From assembly GCF_902833145.1 (NCBI RefSeq), contig NZ_CADFEN010000002.1, positions 1 to 64,000 of the forward strand: a DNA stretch of 64,000 nt, given 5' to 3'. The notes below the pieces were generated by a model. It did not search any database. It saw only the letters and a program-made list of their open reading frames with translations, and was not told the origin of the DNA. The position numbers and the translations under genes were made by a program. This DNA is from Burkholderia sp. BCC0506. Its GTDB lineage: Bacteria > Pseudomonadota > Gammaproteobacteria > Burkholderiales > Burkholderiaceae. Below, one piece after another: positions 48,873 through 58,078 of this stretch (position 1 is the stretch's first letter; each line of letters starts with the position of its first letter).

Positions 48873-50807
48873 ATGTTCGCCAGAAAACACCTCCACGCCG
48901 CGCTCGTTGCCGCGGCGATCGCCGCGCTTGCGCCGGCCGCTCACGCAGCCAACACCACCGACTGGCTGGCGAACACGTACGGCACGCTCGCCGCGCACGT
49001 CGGCAACGTCGCGCGCGCGATGTGGGTCGCGCCCGAAGGCGTGGTCTACACGGCGTCGATGTGGGACGAGGATGAAGGCGGCGTCGCGATCTACCAGAAC
49101 GGCAAGAGTATCGGCTCGATCGGTGCACATTCGGAATTCCAGGGCAGCGCGATCACCGGCAACGCGACGTCGCTGTTCGTCGCGCTGCAGCCCGGCAAGA
49201 CCTACGGCAGCGGCGCGGTGGGGCGCTACAACCGCGCGACGAAGGTTCGCGATCGCGTCATCCAGATCACCGCGGCGACCAACCAGCCGCGCATCGACGT
49301 CGTCACCGGGCTCGCGACGGCCGGCTCGCTGTTGTATGCCAGCGACTTCTACGGCAATCGCGTGCGCGTGTTCACCACCGAGGGCGTGTGGCAGCGGGAC
49401 ATCGACGTGTCGGCGCCGGGCGCGCTCGCGGTGGACGGCGCGGGCAACGTGTGGGTCGCGCAGAAGAGCGCCGGCTCGATCGTCGGCTTCAGCCCGTCCG
49501 GCGCGCTGCTGAACACGATCCGGATGCCGGCCGGCTCGCATCCGTCGGCGCTGTATGTCGATGCGGCGGCCGGGCAACTGCTGGTGGGCGACGAGGGCCC
49601 CGACCAGAACATCAAGCGCTATTCGATCTCGGGCCGGCCCGCGCTGGCGGGCACGTTCGGCGTGCGCGGCGGCTATCTCGACACGACGACGGGCATCAAG
49701 GGGCAGGTCGGCCCGCAACGCTTCACGCGCATCGCCGGGATCGGCAAGGACACCGGCGGCAACCTCTATGTGCTCAACAACCCGTGGGGCGGCAGCTGGG
49801 ATCTCGGCCGCAACGGCGCGACCGACATTCATGCGTACGGCAGCAGCGGCAACCTGCGCTGGACGCTGCAATCGCTGAACTTCGAAGGCATCGCCGCGCC
49901 GGACCCGGTCACCGACGGCGCGTTGTTCTACGGCGGCACGCATATCTATAGCGGCAGCGCGGGCGGCAAGTTCGTAGCGAACACCGTCGATCCGTTCACG
50001 TATCCGTCCGACCCGCGCATCGACATGAGCGACACGCAGCGCGACGAGCACTTCGGGCTGCTCACGTCGGTCGGCGCGAACCGGATCCTCGTCGCGGCCG
50101 GCCAGAACCCGCCGGTCTTCTATTTCTATCATTTCAACGCGGCGAACGGCTACATCGCGATTCCGGACGGCTCGCTTCCGGGCCCCGCGTTCAACGCGAC
50201 GCAGCGCGTGACGGGCGGCTTCAGCCTCGACAGCCAGGGCGGCGTGTGGGCCGGCCTCGACAAGACCGGCGCGATCACGCATTACCCGCTGACGGGCTTC
50301 GACGCGAACGGCAAGCCGTCGTGGGGGCCCGGCGTCGCGACCCGCATTCCGGCCAGCATCCAGCCGCTCACGCGCATCGTCTATCTCGCGGACAGCGACA
50401 CGATGGTGCTCGCGCAGGGCGCGCTCGGCAGCAACGACTGGACGTCGATCGGCACGCGCATCGAGGTGTATCACGGCTGGCGCGCGGGCAATACGACGAA
50501 GCCCGACCCGGTGATCACGCTGCCGCACAGCGGCGCGAAATCGATCGACGCGGCGGGCAATCACCTGTTCGTCGGCTACTGGTTCAGCAGCAGCGGGCCG
50601 CTGTGGCCGAACGTCGACGCGTTCAACCTCACCACCGGCAAGCTCGACACGACGCTGGTCAACACGAGCCCGGCAACCGTCGATACGAGCAGCGCGATCG
50701 ACGCGATGTACAGCATTCGCGCGTACCGTCGCTCGAACGGCGAGTACGTGGTGATGAAGAACAACGTGAAGGGGAACAGCATCACCGTGTACCGATGGAC
50801 GCCCTGA
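48873..50807 (+). CDS. secreted protein with NHL/beta-propeller-like repeats
   Basis: A 644-residue exported protein. A signal peptide (about 1-25, ARKHLHAALVAAAIAALAPA ending AHAA) is followed by recurrent Gly/Asp-rich blades, such as GVVYTASMWDEDEGGVAIYQ, TAGSLLYASDFYGNRVRVF, ALAVDGAGNVWVAQKSAGSI and DAAAGQLLVGDEGPDQNIKR. This pattern resembles NHL or SMP-30-like beta-propellers. No catalytic motif identified. The ATG at 48873 follows AGGAG at ten bases. It may be a periplasmic or extracellular binding protein. The neighbouring isomerase is not evidently linked. Confidence 0.75.
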   Translation: MFARKHLHAALVAAAIAALAPAAHAANTTDWLANTYGTLAAHVGNVARAMWVAPEGVVYTASMWDEDEGGVAIYQNGKSIGSIGAHSEFQGSAITGNATSLFVALQPGKTYGSGAVGRYNRATKVRDRVIQITAATNQPRIDVVTGLATAGSLLYASDFYGNRVRVFTTEGVWQRDIDVSAPGALAVDGAGNVWVAQKSAGSIVGFSPSGALLNTIRMPAGSHPSALYVDAAAGQLLVGDEGPDQNIKRYSISGRPALAGTFGVRGGYLDTTTGIKGQVGPQRFTRIAGIGKDTGGNLYVLNNPWGGSWDLGRNGATDIHAYGSSGNLRWTLQSLNFEGIAAPDPVTDGALFYGGTHIYSGSAGGKFVANTVDPFTYPSDPRIDMSDTQRDEHFGLLTSVGANRILVAAGQNPPVFYFYHFNAANGYIAIPDGSLPGPAFNATQRVTGGFSLDSQGGVWAGLDKTGAITHYPLTGFDANGKPSWGPGVATRIPASIQPLTRIVYLADSDTMVLAQGALGSNDWTSIGTRIEVYHGWRAGNTTKPDPVITLPHSGAKSIDAAGNHLFVGYWFSSSGPLWPNVDAFNLTTGKLDTTLVNTSPATVDTSSAIDAMYSIRAYRRSNGEYVVMKNNVKGNSITVYRWTP

Positions 50808-51080
50808 CGCGCCGAACGTGCGGCCGCTTCGGGCGGCGGCCGTTCGCGGAAAGTCGCGAAGGCAATCGATGCCTTTCGCGGAATGGTTGCGCAACGCGCA
50901 TGCAATGAACGGCGGGCACAATGCGCGCCGCGCCGCGTCGGACCGGCTTCCTGAACCTCCCGACACGCGAACGCGGTTCCGTGCACAATGGCAGCGGCTC
51001 CCGCAGACGCTGCGCGGGCATGCACGATGAACGGGCGCGGCTGCCCCTGCCGCGTTTCTTATGCGCGAAGCGACCCAACC

Positions 51081-51911
51081 ATGAAGATGAAGACGACACC
51101 GAACCGCCTGATGCTGATTGCCGCGCTGGCCGGCGCACTGAGCGGCCCCGTCCACGCACAGACGGCGGCGACCGTCGCGACCGTCAACGGCACGCCGATC
51201 ACGCAGGCCGACGTCGATACGCTGCTGCGCGCGTCCGGGCAGCCCGATTCGCCGCAGATCCGCCAGGCGATCAAGAATCAGCTGATCACGCGCGTGCTGG
51301 TTCAGCAGGCGGCCGAGAAGGCGAACTACGCGGACAAGCCCGAGGTCAAGGCCGCGATGCAGCAGGCGAAGGTGACGGCCGAGGTGCAACTGTACCTGCG
51401 CGACAACGTGAAGCCGGAGCCGGTGACCGACGAGCAGGTCAAGGCGCGCTACGACGAACTCGTGGCCGCGCTCGGCAAGAACGAGTACAAGCCGCGCGTG
51501 ATCGTCGTCAGGGACCCGGTCGCGGCGGCGACCGTGCTGAGCGAGCTGAAAGCGGGCAAGTCGTTCGACGGGCTGGCGCGCCAGTACAGCCTGGCGCCGA
51601 GCCGCGATGCCGGCGGCGAGCTGCCGTGGGTGAGCTTCAACACGCCGGCCGCGGAAGGCAAGACGGCCGGGTTGCCGCTGCCGGTTGCCCAGGCGCTCGA
51701 GAAGCTGACGGTCGGCGCGACGACGAAGGATTCGATTCCGGTCGATGGCGTGCGCGCGATCGTGAAGCTGGACGCGAAGCGACCGACGCAGGTGCCGAGT
51801 TTCGAAACCGCGAAGCCGACGCTTCAGCAGCAGTTGCAGGCGATCGCGGTCGAGAAGGCGAGCGCGCAGATGATCGGCAATCTGCTGAAGGACGCGAAGA
51901 TCACGCAGTAA
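51081..51911 (+). CDS. periplasmic peptidyl-prolyl isomerase (parvulin type)
   Basis: A 276-residue SurA/PrsA-like foldase. The first 25 residues form a signal peptide (LMLIAALAGALSGPVHA). A helical chaperone region (TVNGTPITQADVDTLLRASG onward, about 30-125) precedes a rotamase domain (about 130-235) with DPVAAATVLSELKAGKSFDGLARQY and PSRDAGGELPWVSFN. The C-terminus is helical. It lies alone, 273 bp after the beta-propeller gene, which is another exported protein and might be a client. The parvulin loop residues are partly degenerate, so isomerase activity is uncertain while a chaperone role remains likely. Confidence 0.85.
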   Translation: MKMKTTPNRLMLIAALAGALSGPVHAQTAATVATVNGTPITQADVDTLLRASGQPDSPQIRQAIKNQLITRVLVQQAAEKANYADKPEVKAAMQQAKVTAEVQLYLRDNVKPEPVTDEQVKARYDELVAALGKNEYKPRVIVVRDPVAAATVLSELKAGKSFDGLARQYSLAPSRDAGGELPWVSFNTPAAEGKTAGLPLPVAQALEKLTVGATTKDSIPVDGVRAIVKLDAKRPTQVPSFETAKPTLQQQLQAIAVEKASAQMIGNLLKDAKITQ

Positions 51912-51942
51912 TGGCCACGCGGCGGCGTCGGGACGACGCACG

Positions 51943-52380
51943 TCACGCGCGCCGGATCATGTTCGCGCTCGTGTCCGTTTCCGACACGACGCGAAAGCCG
52001 AGCCGTTCATAGAGCCGCCGCGCCGGGTTGCCGTGCAGCACGCTGAGCGACACGGGCACGTGCTCGCGTGCCGCGTCGGTCAGCAATGCGTGCAGCACGG
52101 CCTCGCCGATTCCCTGGCCCTGGCGCGCGGGCAGGATCTGGATCTGATGGACGTGCCATTCGCCGGCGGCGCGCGTCACCTTCAGCAGGCCGATCGCGTC
52201 GGCGCCGTCGCAAACGATCATCGCGTCGTCGAAGTGCGCGCGGATGCGCCGGTCGTGCGCGTCGTCGTCGGTCGGCGCGCCGACGCGCTGCAGGTGCTCG
52301 GTCATCGTGAGTCGACGGAGCGTCAACAGGAACGGGAGGTCCTCCTGAGACGCAGCACGCAGATGGATCGCCGGTTTCAT
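51943..52380 (-). CDS. GNAT-family N-acetyltransferase
   Basis: A 145-residue acetyl-CoA-dependent acetyltransferase. The acetyl-CoA motif A reads IQILPARQGQGIGEAVLHALL (R/Q-x-x-G-x-G/A), preceded by a beta strand (GLLKVTRAAGEWHVHQI). The C-terminal motif B region NPARRLYERLGFRVV completes the fold. Its substrate is unknown. It starts at the ATG 52380 and converges on the parvulin gene. Confidence 0.85.
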   Translation of the reverse strand: MKPAIHLRAASQEDLPFLLTLRRLTMTEHLQRVGAPTDDDAHDRRIRAHFDDAMIVCDGADAIGLLKVTRAAGEWHVHQIQILPARQGQGIGEAVLHALLTDAAREHVPVSLSVLHGNPARRLYERLGFRVVSETDTSANMIRRA

Positions 52381-52499
52381 GAGGGGTGAGCGGTCGAGTC
52401 GGGTGCTACGCTGCGACGTGGATCACAGGCCCGACAACGGAATCTGCAGGCCGGCCGATCTGAACGCCTATTTCGACTTGCCGTTTGCCGCGAGTCCGA

Positions 52500-52787
52500 T
52501 CAATCGTACTCGACACGGGATCCGTAGGCCGGAGATTGCCGGGCCATGTCCTGCAGGCAGTCGCGCATCAGCTTCGCGTCGCGGGGAAAGCGGCGCTCGA
52601 ATTCCGGCCAGCCTTTCAGCCGGAGAATGAGCGGCATATCGACCAGCGCGGTAATGGCGTCCCGGAACGCATCCCGGTTTCTTCCATACCAATCCGGGAA
52701 ACGCAACTTCTTCATCAGCCGCACGTGCAACTGTTCGGTCGATTCGATATCGTCCAGTTCGATTTCTACCCGCTTGTCGCGTGCCAT
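52500..52787 (-). CDS. barstar-family ribonuclease inhibitor
   Basis: A 95-residue protein with the barstar fold signatures: VEIELDDIESTEQLHVRLM, the conserved FPDWYGRNRDAFRDAITALV helix region that faces barnase, and LILRLKGWPEFERRFPRDAKL. Barstar proteins block barnase-type RNases in the cytoplasm. The ATG at 52787 has GGAG six bases upstream. One codon earlier is an alternative. No RNase gene is visible beside it, so it is an orphan inhibitor, perhaps an immunity protein for a toxin delivered by neighbours or a homologue with another role. Confidence 0.85.
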   Translation of the reverse strand: MARDKRVEIELDDIESTEQLHVRLMKKLRFPDWYGRNRDAFRDAITALVDMPLILRLKGWPEFERRFPRDAKLMRDCLQDMARQSPAYGSRVEYD

Positions 52788-52818
52788 CATGTTCTCCGAC
52801 GGATCGATCGCGCATATT

Positions 52819-53037
52819 TCATTTTCCGCTCCGTGCCGGGCATGATAGCGCGCGCTTCCGGCCGCCGCGCAATCCGCTCGCGGACTTCCGGCGCCGCCAG
52901 GCACGTGGCCACGGCTTCATACCCGGGCGCGCCGGCGTGACGAGGCCGTGCCGCTCGTACAGCCGCAGCGCCTTGATCGAGACGCCGAGCCGCGCGGCGG
53001 CGGCCGATGCGGTCAAACGGGGCGTGGCTGCACCCAT
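52819..53037 (-). pseudogene. MerR-family regulator remnant
   Basis: The first ~40 residues are the N-terminal MerR winged-helix: LTASAAAARLGVSIKALRLYERHGLVTPARPG, i.e. helix-turn-helix followed by the start of the wing. After that the frame changes to low-complexity Arg-rich sequence (KPWPRAWRRRKSASG) with no continuation of the domain. The next frame carries EAVATCLAAPEVRERIARRPEAR, which might be a frameshifted continuation. It starts at 53037. A regulator would need a dimerisation helix and effector domain, absent here, so I call it a remnant. Confidence 0.6.
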
Positions 53038-53119
53038 CCGTCACCTCTTTGCTGTCGATTCGTTGCGCTCAGCATAAAGGCGATCCCAAGGGCCGGATCA
53101 AGCGCGACCGCGTGGCCGC

Positions 53120-54586
53120 TCAGTTGGCCGCCGCGAACTCGTCCCGCAACACGCGATACAGCCGCCGATAGCGCGCGAGCCGCCCTGCCAGCAGGTCGAC
53201 CGACGCGGCGTCGGGCGCGACCGTCTCCGCGACGGGCGGCGCGACACAGACAGCCTCCAGCGTGTCGCCCGTCGCGGCGAGGCGCGCGAGCCGCGCGGCG
53301 CCGAGTGCCGCGCCGACCGCGCCGTCCGCATGGCGCTGCATCGCGAGCCCGGTCGCATTCGCGCACAGCCGCGCCCAGAACGCGCTCTTCGAGCCGCCGC
53401 CGATGAACGACACCGCGTCGAGCGTGGTACCGGCCGCGCGCAGCGCGTCGTAGCCGTCGGCCATCGCGAACGCGACGCCTTCCATCACCGCGTAAGCGAA
53501 ATCGTCGGCATCGTGTTCGTTGGTCAGCCCGAAGAACACGCCGCGCGCATGCGCGTCGTTGTGCGGCGTGCGTTCGCCGCCGAGATACGGCAGGAACAGC
53601 GGCGCGCGGGCCGGATCGGCGCGTTCGGCGCGCGCGGCCAGCGCGCCGGGCGTCGTGCCGTGCGCGCGTGCGAGCCAGTCGAGGCTCGCGGCCGCCGACA
53701 GGATCACGCTCATCTGGTGCCAGCGCCCTTCGACGCAGTGGCAGAACGCGTGCACGGCCGCGTCCGGGTTCGGCGCGAAGCGGTCGTTGCCGGCGAACAG
53801 CACCCCCGACGTGCCGAGCGACAGGAAGCCGCTGCCCGCGCCCGTGACGCCCATGCCGATCGCGGACGCCGCGTTGTCGCCGGCGCCGCCGGCAATCGTC
53901 ACGGGCCCGGCGATCCCCCATTCGCGTCGCAGCGCGTCGCGCAGTTGTGCGGCGGCCGCATTGCCTTCGACGAGGCGCGGCATCTGCGCGCGCGACAGCC
54001 CGGTCGCGGCGAGCATCCGGTCGGACCAGTCGCGGCGTGCGCAGTCGAGCCACAGCGTGCCCGACGCGTCCGACATATCGGACACGAATTCGCCGGACAG
54101 GCGCCAGATCAGGTAGTCCTTCGGCAGCAGCACCTTGTGCACCGCGCGAAACACGGCCGGCTCGTATTTCGCGAGCCACAGCAGCTTCGGTGCGGTGAAG
54201 CCGGGCATCGCCATGTTGCCGGTGATCGCGCGCGATTCCGGCACCAGCGCCTCGAGCTCGACGCATTCGGTGCCGGCGCGCGTGTCGTTCCACAGGATCG
54301 CCGGGCGCAGCACCTGGTCCGCGCGGTCGATCAGCGTCGCGCCGTGCATCTGGCCGGACAGCGCGATGCCGCGCAGCGCGGCGAAGCCGGCCGGGTGCGC
54401 GGTGCGCACCGACGCGATCGCGTCGAGCATCGCGTGCCACCACGCCTGCGGGCTTTGTTCGGACCAGTGCGGATGCGGCCGGCTGATCGACAGCGTGGCC
54501 GAGCCGGTCGCGAGGGGGACCCATCCGGAATCGGTGAGCAGAACCTTGACCTCGGACGTGCCGAGATCGATGCCGAGATATGTCAC
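53120..54586 (-). CDS. xylB: xylulokinase
   Basis: A 488-residue FGGY-family kinase that phosphorylates D-xylulose with ATP to xylulose 5-phosphate. The N-terminal FGGY domain has YLGIDLGTSEVKVLLTDSG and RGIALSGQMHGATLID near residue 70-85, with the sugar-binding Met-His. The C-terminal domain has FLPYLGGERTPHNDAHARGV, AVMEGVAFAMADG and VSFIGGGSKSAFWARLCANA. The GTG at 54586 overlaps the preceding AraC stop (GTGA). It is the last gene of the sugar-alcohol operon, converting the ketose from the upstream dehydrogenase. Confidence 0.93.
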   Translation of the reverse strand: MTYLGIDLGTSEVKVLLTDSGWVPLATGSATLSISRPHPHWSEQSPQAWWHAMLDAIASVRTAHPAGFAALRGIALSGQMHGATLIDRADQVLRPAILWNDTRAGTECVELEALVPESRAITGNMAMPGFTAPKLLWLAKYEPAVFRAVHKVLLPKDYLIWRLSGEFVSDMSDASGTLWLDCARRDWSDRMLAATGLSRAQMPRLVEGNAAAAQLRDALRREWGIAGPVTIAGGAGDNAASAIGMGVTGAGSGFLSLGTSGVLFAGNDRFAPNPDAAVHAFCHCVEGRWHQMSVILSAAASLDWLARAHGTTPGALAARAERADPARAPLFLPYLGGERTPHNDAHARGVFFGLTNEHDADDFAYAVMEGVAFAMADGYDALRAAGTTLDAVSFIGGGSKSAFWARLCANATGLAMQRHADGAVGAALGAARLARLAATGDTLEAVCVAPPVAETVAPDAASVDLLAGRLARYRRLYRVLRDEFAAAN

Positions 54587-55518
54587 GTATGAAGCGTCCT
54601 GTCTGGGGCGCGCGGCGGCGCGCGTCGCAAGGGCGGCGCGTCGTCGCGGCCGTGCGGTTCGTTGAGCCGGTGCAGCGCGCGGAACTTCGACGGCGGCACC
54701 TGCTTCATCGCGAGAAACTGACGGTTGAAGTTCGACAGGTTGTTGAAGCCAACCCGGTAGCAGATGTCGGTCACCGTCAGGTCGGAAAACATCAGCAGCT
54801 CGCACGCCTCGTTGATGCGCAGCCGGTTCAGGTAGCGCACGAACGACGAGCCGGTATGGCGCCGGAAAAACCGCGTGAAGGTGCTGACGCTCATGCCGGC
54901 GAATGCGGCGACGTCGGCTTCGCGCAGCATGCCGGGCAGGTTCTGCTGCAGGTACGACAGCACCTGGTTGATGGTCGACGACATGTAGTGCTGCGCGTCG
55001 CTGCGGTAGCCGGGCCCCGCGAGCACGCGGCGCTCGCGGCACGACGACAGCCGGTCGAACAGCGACATCAGGATCTCGACGCGCCGGCAGCCGTGCGCGT
55101 TCGCGAGCTCGAGCATCAGCGGCGCGACCTCGAGGCCGACGCGGTCGGGAAACTGCACGCCGCGCGCGGCGTCGTCGATCAGCTCGATCACCGGCTGCAG
55201 CTCGCTGAACGCGTCGACCATCTTCTCGATCGCGTCGCGCGAGAACTGCAGCACGACGTCGCGCGACGGCACGCGTTCGCCGTCGGCAAGCTCGCTGACC
55301 CAGTTGTGCGGCAGGTTCGGCCCGGTGACGATCAGGTTGCCGGGGCCGAAATCGCCGATGTGGTCGCCGACGAACACCTTGCCGCGCGACGCCTGGATCA
55401 GGTGAATCTCGTACTCGGGATGGAAGTGCCACTTCGCGACCGAATGCGGATAGTCGTGGACCCACGCGCGGAACGACTCGTCGCGATGGGTGGGAACGAT
55501 CTCGAGATCCGGGTTCAT
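54583..55518 (-). CDS. AraC-family regulator of the sugar-alcohol operon
   Basis: A 311-residue AraC/XylS-type regulator with an N-terminal cupin-like arm (AKWHFHPEYEIHLIQASRGK, GDFGPGNLIVTGPNLPHNW) typical of sugar-responsive members. A C-terminal double HTH follows: VAAFAGMSVSTFTRFFRRHTGSSF and VTDICYRVGFNNLSNFNRQF. It starts 29 bp after the ABC ATPase and its stop overlaps xylB, so it is embedded in the operon it probably controls. The inducer is likely the polyol or sugar transported. Confidence 0.87.
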   Translation of the reverse strand: MNPDLEIVPTHRDESFRAWVHDYPHSVAKWHFHPEYEIHLIQASRGKVFVGDHIGDFGPGNLIVTGPNLPHNWVSELADGERVPSRDVVLQFSRDAIEKMVDAFSELQPVIELIDDAARGVQFPDRVGLEVAPLMLELANAHGCRRVEILMSLFDRLSSCRERRVLAGPGYRSDAQHYMSSTINQVLSYLQQNLPGMLREADVAAFAGMSVSTFTRFFRRHTGSSFVRYLNRLRINEACELLMFSDLTVTDICYRVGFNNLSNFNRQFLAMKQVPPSKFRALHRLNEPHGRDDAPPLRRAPPRAPDRTLHT

Positions 55519-55547
55519 CGTGTGCTCCGTCGGAACGTGCCGGCGTG

Positions 55548-56741
55548 CTACGGACGGGACATCGACCAGCCCGTCGCGGCAGGCGGCGTGGCGCGCGTCG
55601 CGGCCGCCGGCGCCGCCGCGTGCGCGATCGGGTTCGCGTCCGGCAGCGTGACGTTGCGCTCGGTGCCGGCGTCGAACAGATGCAGGGCTTCTTCGTCGAA
55701 GCGCAACGCTACCACGGCGCCCGGCGCCGGGGCCATCGGGGCCGGCACGAGGGCCGCGCACGGCTGGCCGCGCCAGTCCAGCGTGACGAGGGCCTCGGCG
55801 CCGAGCAGCTCGACGAGCTCGACCGTGCCGGTCAGCGCGAGCGTGCCGGGGGTCGGATCGCCTTCGGCGACGAGCCGCAGGTGGTTCGGCCGGATCGCGG
55901 CCTTCACCGGCTGGCCGTCCTGCAGGCGCGCGAAGCGCGGCGACGCGAGCGGCCAGCGCGTGCCGTTGCAGTCGAGCAGCACGTTCGCGCCGACGCGCGC
56001 GATCGTGCCGTCCGCGAAGTTCATCGCCGGCGTGCCGACGAACCCGGCCGCGAAGACCGTGTGCGGCTGGCCGTACAGCTCGGCCGGCGTGCCGATCTGC
56101 TCGATGCGGCCGCCGCGCATCAGCACGACGCGGTCGGCGAGCGTCATCGCCTCGAGCTGGTCGTGCGTCACGTACAGCGTCGTCGTCTTCAGCCGCCGGT
56201 GCAGCCGCTTGATGTCGCCGCGCAGCTGCGTGCGCAGCTTCGCGTCGAGGTTCGACAGCGGCTCGTCGAACAGGAACACGGCGGGCGTCTTGATCATCGC
56301 GCGCGCGATCGCCGCGCGCTGCTGCTGGCCGCCGGACATCGCACGCGGGCGACGGTCGAGCAGCGCGTCGAGGCTCAGGATGCGCGCCACGTCGCGCACG
56401 CGGCGGTCGATCTCGTCGGCCGGCACCTTCAGCCGCCGCAGGCCGAACGCGATGTTGTCGTACACCGTCATGTGCGGGTACAGCGCATAGTTCTGGAACA
56501 CCATCGCGACGTTGCGCTCGCGCGACGGCAGATCGTTGACGACCGCATCGCCGATCACGAGCTCGCCGCCGGTGATCGCCTCGAGACCGGCGATCATCCG
56601 CAGCATCGTCGACTTGCCGCAGCCGGACGGGCCGAGCAGCACGATGAATTCGCCGTCGGCGATCTCGAGGTCGAGCGGATGCAGCACGGCGGGGCCGCCG
56701 TCGTAGTGCTTCGACAATGCGTGGCAGAGGATTCGGGCCAT
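55548..56741 (-). CDS. sugar ABC transporter ATP-binding protein (MalK/UgpC type)
   Basis: A 397-residue ATPase that energises the importer encoded upstream. Walker A is GPSGCGKST near residues 38-46, the Q-loop is in VFQNYALYPHMTVYDN, and the ABC signature is MSGGQQQRAAIARAM. Walker B is VFLFDEPLSNLD, and the H-loop is in LYVTHDQLEAMTLADR. The C-terminal OB-fold regulatory domain (about 240-370) marks the MalK/UgpC subfamily, shared by polyol importers. Its start lies just left of a 287 bp mobile element that separates it from the dehydrogenase gene. Confidence 0.92.
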   Translation of the reverse strand: MARILCHALSKHYDGGPAVLHPLDLEIADGEFIVLLGPSGCGKSTMLRMIAGLEAITGGELVIGDAVVNDLPSRERNVAMVFQNYALYPHMTVYDNIAFGLRRLKVPADEIDRRVRDVARILSLDALLDRRPRAMSGGQQQRAAIARAMIKTPAVFLFDEPLSNLDAKLRTQLRGDIKRLHRRLKTTTLYVTHDQLEAMTLADRVVLMRGGRIEQIGTPAELYGQPHTVFAAGFVGTPAMNFADGTIARVGANVLLDCNGTRWPLASPRFARLQDGQPVKAAIRPNHLRLVAEGDPTPGTLALTGTVELVELLGAEALVTLDWRGQPCAALVPAPMAPAPGAVVALRFDEEALHLFDAGTERNVTLPDANPIAHAAAPAAATRATPPAATGWSMSRP

Positions 56742-56747
56742 GGTTTA

Positions 56748-57034
56748 GGGCGTGTTCACGCTAATAACGGGTTTGCGCTGGCCCCCAGAAGGGCCGAGTG
56801 CGAGGATTGCGACGAAGCGAATACTCGACGTATTCGCGAGGAGCATGACGCGGCGATCGGCCCTTCTGGGGGCCAGCCCCGCGAATGAATTTTTCCAAAC
56901 AGGGGAACGTGCCTTTCCGCCCACATTGCGGCGTCGTGCGTCGCTTGTTTGGCACGGCCAAACGGCGCTCCTTACTCCTTGCACTGCGGGCGGAAAGGCA
57001 CGTTCGCAAACCCGTTATTAGCGTGAACACGCCC
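56748..57034. mobile_element. 287 bp MITE-like non-autonomous element with 30 bp perfect inverted termini
   Basis: Terminal inverted repeats of 30 bp match perfectly: 56748-56777 (GGGCGTGTTCACGCTAATAA...) and 57005-57034. They are flanked by TA on both sides, a possible target duplication. Inside are more perfect inverted repeats: 20 bp CTGGCCCCCAGAAGGGCCGA (56778-56797) and its complement (56857-56876), an 8 bp hairpin at 56817-56837, and 18 bp GAACGTGCCTTTCCGCCC (56905-56922) with its complement at 56988-57005. No gene of its own. It lies between the dehydrogenase and the ATPase. Removing it and one TA restores a TAA-acc-ATG junction. Confidence 0.85.
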
Positions 57035-58068
57035 TAATCCATTTCGATCTGAATCTTGACGTCGCGCGGCTGCCCGCTCGCCGCTTCCTCGAACGCGCGC
57101 ACGCCTTCGGAAAACGGGAACGTGCGCGAGATGAACGGCTTCACGTCGATCGCGCCGGACGCGATCAGCGCGAGCGCGCGCGGGAAGATGTTCGCGTAGC
57201 GGAATACCGATTCGATGCGGCCTTCCTTCGCCTGCAGCGCGACCACGTCGAGCGGCACCGGCGCGACCGGCATCCCGATCAGCACCGCGCAGCCGCCGGG
57301 GCACATCAGGTCGACGAGGCCCGCATATGCGTTCGCACTGCCGCTCGCCTCGAACACGACGTCCGCGCCCCAGCCGCCGGACGCTTCGGCCACCGCGTCG
57401 GCCAGCGGCCGGCTGCGCACGTCGACGGTCGTGACGGCCGGGTTGCCTGCGAACAGCGCGAGCTTCTCCGGCACGACGTCGGCGAGGATCACGCGCGCGG
57501 CGCCGCCGGCCAGCGCGGCGAGCGCCGTCATCGCGCCGATCGTGCCGGCGCCGATCACGACCGCGAGGTCGCCCGGCTTCATCGCCGCCTTCTTCGCGGC
57601 CTGCAGGCCGATCGACAGCGGCTCGACGATCGCGCCTTCGGCGAATGACACGTTGTCGGGCAGCCGGTACGTGAACGCCGCCGGATGCACGACGAACGGC
57701 GTCAGGCAGCCGTGGATGGGCGGCGTCGCCCAGAAGCGCACGTCGGGATCCAGGTTGTAGAGCCCGCGCAGCGTCGCGGCCGAATCGAGGCGCGGCACGC
57801 CGGGCTCCATGCAGACGCGGTCGCCGACGCGCAGGTGCGTGACGCCGCTGCCGATCTCGACGACCGTGCCGGACGCCTCGTGGCCGAGCACCATCGGCGC
57901 GTCGACGCGGAACGGGCCGATGCCGCCGTGAACGTAGTAATGCACGTCGCTGCCGCAGATGCCGACCGTATGCACCTTGATCCGGACGTCGCCGGGGCCG
58001 ACCTCTTGCGGCAGATCGATGTCGCGCAGCGCGAGCTCGCGCGTGCGTTCGAGTACGAGTGCTTTCAA
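57034..58068 (-). CDS. zinc-dependent xylitol/sorbitol-type dehydrogenase
   Basis: A 344-residue medium-chain dehydrogenase. The catalytic zinc site is in [19 protein letters not shown] (Cys near 38) and [15 protein letters not shown] (His-Glu near 64-65). The nucleotide fold has [17 protein letters not shown]. The structural-zinc cysteine cluster of most relatives is lacking ([20 protein letters not shown]), as in xylitol and sorbitol dehydrogenases. It oxidises a polyol to a ketose such as D-xylulose, used by xylB. Its stop codon now overlaps the right edge of the MITE-like element. Confidence 0.88.
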   Translation of the reverse strand: MKALVLERTRELALRDIDLPQEVGPGDVRIKVHTVGICGSDVHYYVHGGIGPFRVDAPMVLGHEASGTVVEIGSGVTHLRVGDRVCMEPGVPRLDSAATLRGLYNLDPDVRFWATPPIHGCLTPFVVHPAAFTYRLPDNVSFAEGAIVEPLSIGLQAAKKAAMKPGDLAVVIGAGTIGAMTALAALAGGAARVILADVVPEKLALFAGNPAVTTVDVRSRPLADAVAEASGGWGADVVFEASGSANAYAGLVDLMCPGGCAVLIGMPVAPVPLDVVALQAKEGRIESVFRYANIFPRALALIASGAIDVKPFISRTFPFSEGVRAFEEAASGQPRDVKIQIEMD

Positions 58069-58078
58069 CGTGTTCTCC

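Noticed and set aside
48852-51941. A 1029-codon open frame on the minus strand opposite the beta-propeller and parvulin genes
   Set aside because: Arg/His/Asp-rich antisense frame typical of high-GC DNA. The plus-strand genes have signal peptides, ribosome sites and family motifs, and the antisense product resembles nothing.
53120-55465. A single long frame joining xylB with sequence upstream of it
   Set aside because: The xylulokinase starts at the GTG 54586. The added part lies in the wrong frame over the AraC gene, which has clear HTH motifs.
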